Of a DNA stretch of 64,000 nt, positions 60,184 through 64,000 are shown piece by piece. Every line of letters begins with the position of its first letter. Position 1 is the first letter of the stretch. Source of the DNA: Gammaproteobacteria bacterium. Lineage in GTDB: Bacteria; Pseudomonadota; Gammaproteobacteria; Pseudomonadales; Pseudohongiellaceae. A program made the translations under genes and the position numbers. The stretch spans positions 1 through 64,000 of the forward strand of contig JAURWS010000055.1 in the NCBI GenBank assembly GCA_030654835.1, written 5' to 3'. The notes under the pieces were generated by a model that saw nothing but the letters and a program-made list of their open reading frames with translations, was not told where the DNA came from and searched no databases.

Positions 60184-60512
60184 CCAGGAAACGCCAATTG
60201 TTCGCTGAATTGATGGAAGGGGTGGATGCCATGGGTTTACAGCGTGAGAGCAAGATCACGCTGCGCACCCATGAGATTGAAGAGTTGCCCCCGCTTGAGA
60301 TCGACCCCGCTGCCATTCGGGAGATGCGCGAGAGACTGCATGTGTCCCGGGCGGTGTTCGCTCGCCATCTGCGCGTATCGACCCGCACTCTTGAAAACTG
60401 GGAGCAAGGCCGCTCCAAACCCAATGCCCAGGCGGCAGCGCTGATTCTGATGGTTGATAAATATCCCGATACGCTCGATAAGCTGCACTCGTTGAGCAAT
60501 GCTGCTGCATAA
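60180..60512 (+). CDS. NadS/HigA-type HTH antitoxin
   Basis: 110 aa. N-terminal part RKRQLFAELMEGVDAMGLQ, then a Cro/C1-type HTH: REMRERLHVSRAVFARHLRVSTRTLENWEQGRSKPNAQAA. It binds its own promoter in relatives and neutralises a RelE-like toxin. The toxin upstream is truncated. Complete and with GGAG before the ATG. Confidence 0.88.
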   Translation: MTRKRQLFAELMEGVDAMGLQRESKITLRTHEIEELPPLEIDPAAIREMRERLHVSRAVFARHLRVSTRTLENWEQGRSKPNAQAAALILMVDKYPDTLDKLHSLSNAAA

Positions 60513-60572
60513 CTGAGAGATTTGTGCAACAGGCTGTTGCTGCCATCGAAAGCAGCTGGGAGGTTTTGAATC

Positions 60573-60827
60573 ATGGCAGTCTTGACCGTACGGAATATCC
60601 CCGATGAAGTGCATCGCGCTTTGCGCGTGCGGGCTGCGCTGCATGGACGCAGCACGGAAGAGGAGGTGCGGGAGATTCTGGCGGCTGCGGTGAAGCCGGA
60701 GGAGCGCGTGCTTGTCGGGGAAGCTCTGGCCGACATCGGTCGCAAGATCGGTCTGATCAATGAGGATTTCGCTGTCCTCGAGAGTGTGCACGACAAGACT
60801 CCAGCCAGACCGTTGAACTTTGACTGA
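60573..60827 (+). CDS. FitA-like ribbon-helix-helix antitoxin
   Basis: 84 aa. RHH start AVLTVRNIPDEVHRALRVRAALHG, then STEEEVREILAAAV; the C-terminal strand would wrap round a FitB PIN toxin. GGGAGG precedes the ATG. The downstream FitB gene is reduced to a 16-codon stub beginning at the base after the stop. Confidence 0.88.
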   Translation: MAVLTVRNIPDEVHRALRVRAALHGRSTEEEVREILAAAVKPEERVLVGEALADIGRKIGLINEDFAVLESVHDKTPARPLNFD

Positions 60828-60878
60828 GTGATCATCCTGAATGCCCCTGTATTTCTCGGACTCGCTGCGTGTATGTAG
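60828..60878 (+). pseudogene. FitB-like PIN toxin, 16-codon stub
   Basis: GTG start directly after the fitA-type stop. The peptide MIILNAPVFLGLAACM ends in TAG. FitB/VapC toxins begin M-I-(I/V)-L-D-T-N; only the first four residues fit and the key Asp is Asn here. Position and reading direction are those of the missing toxin. Confidence 0.4.
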
Positions 60879-60926
60879 CGCACTGCCAAATTTGAATTGC
60901 TCCTGCTATACAAATCATGTAGAAGT

Positions 60927-60945
60927 ATCCGCTCAATAAGCGGAT
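60927..60945 (+). promoter_or_regulatory. Operator-like dyad upstream of AbiEi-type gene
   Basis: ATCCGCT-CAATA-AGCGGAT, 7-bp arms with a 5-bp spacer, ends nine bases before the start codon at 60954. AbiEi antitoxins repress their own promoters by binding inverted repeats, so this is a likely operator and overlaps the ribosome binding region. Confidence 0.55.
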
Positions 60946-60953
60946 TTTCCAAC

Positions 60954-61781
60954 ATGATTAACGATCAGCGATCTACACTATCAAACTACATCAACCACCT
61001 GCTTTCGCTAGGAAGGGTAGTTTTCACCGCCCCCGAAGCGGAGCAGTCGCTTGGTATTGACCACGGCGCCTTCCTCGACGCAGCCGAACGCCTTCAGCAC
61101 CGCAAAGCCCTGCTGACCCCGCGACAAGGCTTCTATGTGATCGTCCCTCCCCAATACGCCTCATGGGGAGCACCGCCGCCGACCTGGTATATCGACGCGC
61201 TGATGCGCGATTCGGGGCAGGCCTATTACGTGGGTCTTCTCAAGGCGGCGGAACTGCATGGAGCAACCCATCAGGCCGTCATGGAATTTCAGATCATCTC
61301 GGACAAGCGTTTTCCCAGGATTCTTGCCGGGCGCAATTTGATTGCATTCTATTACCGCAAAGAGATGGCGGCAGTGGTGGCAGCGATCGAAGAACGCAAA
61401 ACGGATACCGGCATGATGAAAGTCTCGTCAGCCGCGCTCACTGCATTTGACTTGTTGCGCTATCCGCAGGCTTCCGGCGGTATCGATAACATCGCGACTG
61501 TTCTTTCTGATCTGGGGGGAGCCATTGATTCCGGGCAGCTTCAGGATTTGTCTACCATAATGGAAAGACCGGTTACTCAGCGTCTTGGCTATATGCTGGA
61601 TCGACTCGGACATGAACAGGTCGCCGAATCAATGCACGCCTCTCTGCAGGCAGGGGGAACTCCGCGCTGGACGGAGTTGGATCGCAAGGAAGCGAGTGAC
61701 CCGGATTTTGCAACGGAACCCCTGGAGCGCAATGCGCGCTGGGGAGTCATCGTGCGACGGATACCGGAGGTGGATGAATGA
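60954..61781 (+). CDS. AbiEi-family type IV antitoxin (orphan)
   Basis: 275 aa from ATG 60954. N-terminal winged HTH (LSNYINHLLSLGRVVFTAPEAEQSLGI, AFLDAAERLQHRKALLTPRQGFYVIVP) and the AbiEi C-terminal domain (PPTWYIDALMRD, YYVGLLKAAELHGATHQ, SSAALTAFDLLRYPQASGGI). The toxin would start at 61774 in an overlapping frame but stops after 13 codons. Confidence 0.85.
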   Translation: MINDQRSTLSNYINHLLSLGRVVFTAPEAEQSLGIDHGAFLDAAERLQHRKALLTPRQGFYVIVPPQYASWGAPPPTWYIDALMRDSGQAYYVGLLKAAELHGATHQAVMEFQIISDKRFPRILAGRNLIAFYYRKEMAAVVAAIEERKTDTGMMKVSSAALTAFDLLRYPQASGGIDNIATVLSDLGGAIDSGQLQDLSTIMERPVTQRLGYMLDRLGHEQVAESMHASLQAGGTPRWTELDRKEASDPDFATEPLERNARWGVIVRRIPEVDE

Positions 61782-61815
61782 GAGGGATTACCAAACCCAG
61801 CAAATGAATACTTGA
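61774..61815 (+). pseudogene. AbiEii-like toxin, 13-codon stub
   Basis: MNERDYQTQQMNT then TGA. It overlaps the end of the antitoxin gene by 8 nt as intact AbiE pairs do, and the start resembles AbiEii-type toxins that begin MNE-R/Y. The nucleotidyltransferase body is absent. Confidence 0.4.
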
Positions 61816-62016
61816 AGTTATCAAATGAAATGATTCTCAAACCAAAGTCCCGCTCTGGGGCAAGGATTACGGTAGAGACTAGACTCCTTCCGGTTGCCAA
61901 CTCCTTGAAAACTCATGGTCGGAAATTTTGTGTATGTAAAGTTATAGTAGCCAAACTACGATTAAAGCAATAATTTAAAGTTGACTGAGATTTGAAAAAG
62001 ATGTATCAATCGCAGT
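61816..62016. promoter_or_regulatory. Promoter region of the intact AbiE pair
   Basis: AT-rich. TTGACT (61981-61986) and TATCAA (62004-62009) with a 17-bp spacer put the transcription start near 62016, at the start codon itself. A small dyad GTAG-CCAAA-CTAC lies at 61947-61959. No toxin remnant longer than the stub is readable. Confidence 0.45.
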
Positions 62017-62754
62017 ATGACTACGACTGACTCAAACAAGCTAAAAACCCTGTATGCCAATCTGACCTCAGGCACTCCGCTGACTTCGGCCGACCTGGCA
62101 GCACTGGGCATCTCCGCAGACCTGGCCGTTCACTACGTCCGCGCCGGTTGGCTGACGCGCCTGGCACGCGGAGTCTTCTGCCGCCCTCAAGATTCGCTGG
62201 CACTTCACCCAAGTTTGGTTTTCCTGCAGCGTCGGCTTGAAGGTCTGCACGTTGGCGGCAAGTCTGCATTCGACTGGTACGGCGTGCGCCAATACGCATC
62301 TCAGCAGCCGCTGCTACACTTGTATGGGTGGGATGCGGGGCGTCTGCCGGATTGGTTCGTCGAACGCTTCCCCGCGGATTATCACCGCAACCGTCTGTTC
62401 AAGGAGGAACCCGACGCCATGCTGCATGTCAGTCCATTCGAGAATGTCAGGAACGCGCCCCGGGTGTCAGAACCCGAGCGTGCGCTATTGGAGCTGCTGA
62501 GTGACGTTGGTGTGCGGCAGCCTCTGCAGGAGGCTCGCGAACTGGTCGAGAGTTCGTACAGTCTGCGCGCGGATGTGTTGAGCGAACTGCTGCATCTTTG
62601 TACGAGCGTCAAGACAGTACGCCTGTGTCTGCAACTCGGCCTTGAAGGCTCGTTACCTTGGGCCGCCAAACTTGATCCAGCCACATTGCCGACGGGCGGC
62701 GACAAGCCCTGGGTCTCGAAATCAGCCGATGGTCTGTTGGTACTCAAACCATGA
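62017..62754 (+). CDS. AbiEi-family type IV antitoxin
   Basis: 245 aa. N-terminal winged HTH (LTSADLAALGISADLAVHYVRAGWLTRLARGVFCRP), then AbiEi C-domain (LEGLHVGGKSAFDWYGVRQY, SEPERALLELLSDVGVRQPLQEARELVES). It acts against the AbiEii toxin without direct contact in the described type IV mechanism, and represses the operon. No Shine-Dalgarno is seen before the ATG, in keeping with a leaderless transcript. Shares ATGA with the toxin gene. Confidence 0.9.
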   Translation: MTTTDSNKLKTLYANLTSGTPLTSADLAALGISADLAVHYVRAGWLTRLARGVFCRPQDSLALHPSLVFLQRRLEGLHVGGKSAFDWYGVRQYASQQPLLHLYGWDAGRLPDWFVERFPADYHRNRLFKEEPDAMLHVSPFENVRNAPRVSEPERALLELLSDVGVRQPLQEARELVESSYSLRADVLSELLHLCTSVKTVRLCLQLGLEGSLPWAAKLDPATLPTGGDKPWVSKSADGLLVLKP

Positions 62755-63668
62755 ATCAGATCTACCTCGATACTGCGCGTCTGCTGACGCAGGTTGCACC
62801 GCTTGTGTTCGCGGACGACACTTTCGCGCTCAAGGGTGGGACTGCCATCAACCTTTTCATCCGCGATATGCCACGGCTGTCGGTGGATCTCGATCTGGTG
62901 TTTCCGGATCACACTCTGTCGCGTGAAGACGCACTGGCGCGCATCAACGATGCAATCCGACAAGCCGCCGAGCGCCTGAACAAGCGTGGGTTCCAGACAC
63001 ACATCCCGCCAGCGGATGCTGGAGAAACCAAGTTGCTGGTACGGCGTGATCGTATCCAAGTAAAGATCGAAGCCAACTTCGTGATGCGCGGGACGGTGCG
63101 GCCGGTGCGCCGTGCTTCGCTCACACTTGCGGCTCGTGGCATGCTGATGGCCGACCTGGAGATTCCAGTGGTGTCATTGGAGGATGTCTATGGTGGCAAG
63201 CTTTGTGCCGCGATGGATCGCCAACATCCTCGAGACCTCTTCGACATGATGCTGCTCTTTGCGCACGAGGGAATCACGCCTGGAATCCGCCGCGCCTTCG
63301 TTGTGTATCTTGCCAGTGGCAATCGTCCGATCCACGAAGTGCTCTTTCCGCAACTGCGCGACGTACGCTACGACTTTGAACACAACTTTCAGGGCATGAC
63401 TACTGAACCGGTGTCGCTGAATGACTTGCTCGCGGCCCGGGATCGGATGGTGCGCGAAATTCATCAAGGTCTGGATGACAACGAACGGCGCTTCCTGCTT
63501 TCGCTGGTCAGCGGGTCGCCTGAATGGCCGTTGCTTGGAATTGATCATCTTGAACATCTGCCGGGGATTCGTTGGAAGCTGCACAACCTTTTGGAGTTGC
63601 AGAAGAGCAATCCGAGGAAGTTTGCCGAACAGGAAGATATGTTGGCCGGACGTCTGGGCGGATTCTGA
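62751..63668 (+). CDS. AbiEii-family nucleotidyltransferase toxin
   Basis: 305 aa. Polymerase-beta-type site: FALKGGTAINLF (Gly29-Gly30) and SVDLDLVF (Asp46, Asp48), followed by VKIEANFV, LEDVYGGKLCAAMDRQHPRDLFDMML. Related MenT/AbiEii toxins transfer nucleotides to tRNA 3' ends and block translation; others cause phage abortive infection. Intact and coupled to its antitoxin. Confidence 0.92.
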   Translation: MNQIYLDTARLLTQVAPLVFADDTFALKGGTAINLFIRDMPRLSVDLDLVFPDHTLSREDALARINDAIRQAAERLNKRGFQTHIPPADAGETKLLVRRDRIQVKIEANFVMRGTVRPVRRASLTLAARGMLMADLEIPVVSLEDVYGGKLCAAMDRQHPRDLFDMMLLFAHEGITPGIRRAFVVYLASGNRPIHEVLFPQLRDVRYDFEHNFQGMTTEPVSLNDLLAARDRMVREIHQGLDDNERRFLLSLVSGSPEWPLLGIDHLEHLPGIRWKLHNLLELQKSNPRKFAEQEDMLAGRLGGF

Positions 63669-63816
63669 TTCGTGCTTCTTCGACCTTTGAACGACGATGC
63701 GCAGCGCATAGCCAGACTTTGTACCGCGGTGTAAACCAATACCGAAGTGCTGCGTTATACGGAACACGCCAGACCGAATCACGGTCGGCAGAAACGTGTC
63801 CAGGAGAACGCAAACC

Positions 63817-64000
63817 ATGAAAGCATTGCTTGTTGTCATCCCCCTGATAGTTCTGACCGCCTGCGCTGGCGCCCAGCGTCGCCCGATTGTGGACATGCAG
63901 GGCGTCAATGTCGCTCAGTACAACCAGGATCTGGCCGAGTGCCAAGGCTACGCCGATGAGGTCGAAGCTGGTCGACAGGTGGCGGGAGGCGCTGTGGCGG
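63817..64000 (+). CDS. Small lipoprotein, 3' end outside window
   Basis: 61 codons seen. CAGGAGAACGCAAACC precedes the ATG. Lipobox LTAC (Cys16), then a short segment with ECQGYADEVEAGRQVAGGAVA, where the Cys and the start of a Gly-rich stretch recall glycine-zipper outer-membrane lipoproteins. Unclear family because it is cut off. Confidence 0.6.
   Translation, partial: MKALLVVIPLIVLTACAGAQRRPIVDMQGVNVAQYNQDLAECQGYADEVEAGRQVAGGAVA

Overview
The window reads as chromosomal DNA of a free-living gammaproteobacterium. The evidence is the gene order iscR-iscS-ndk-rlmN-pilW-rodZ-ispG-hisS-yfgM-bamB-der, the guaB-guaA pair, and Pseudomonas-type REP palindromes. It has moderately high GC with AT-richer, clearly foreign patches. 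I cannot name the genus from sequence alone.

Layout. 1-1168: 3' part of a phosphoglucomutase gene. 1169-4623: an accessory patch holding a quinol nitric-oxide reductase gene between two ends of a decayed IS30-type element, beside a tRNA-Leu(CAA) gene. 4808-11336: housekeeping (queA, mdh, a LytS/LytTR two-component pair, an Lrp/AsnC regulator divergent from leuA). 11348-11403: two adjacent RNA-type hairpins with identical loops. 11610-16389: an ECF sigma/anti-sigma/coiled-coil exported protein operon, a secreted MORN-like protein, a zinc-ribbon protein and a PHP phosphatase. 16478-28181: an iscR-to-der run that lacks iscU, iscA, hscBA and fdx. 28230-38841: mixed housekeeping and envelope genes (hydrolase, frame-shifted diguanylate cyclase, DTW-domain tRNA modifier, NhaC antiporter, DoxX, amidotransferase, DsbA-like protein, M23 peptidase, xseA, cytochrome b561).

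38880-51061 is the most coherent unusual block. A co-directional operon encodes a thermostable-hemolysin/GNAT-like protein, an AMP-forming ligase, a haem-oxygenase-like diiron protein, an SDR and a periplasmic repeat protein. It continues into a PmrAB/QseBC-like two-component system, a cupredoxin, an FTR1 iron permease and a barrel-like outer-membrane protein. A sulfatase/YejM-like membrane protein, an InaA-type kinase and a methyltransferase follow. TTAA half-sites at 11-bp spacing precede both the first operon (38880) and the sulfatase operon (47627), which suggests one regulon. I infer an undescribed acyl- or amino-acid-derived metabolite pathway with its own iron supply and envelope response.

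51102-54218 is guaB-guaA. Everything beyond guaA looks like an integrated accessory island. It holds a large AT-rich gene (nuclease-like N-terminus, repeats, PIN-like C-terminal domain) cut in two by an intact ISL3-family element, a RhuM-family gene, and a run of toxin-antitoxin loci. In four of these the antitoxin is intact but the toxin is reduced to a short stub. A complete AbiEi/AbiEii pair follows. The window ends inside a small lipoprotein gene.
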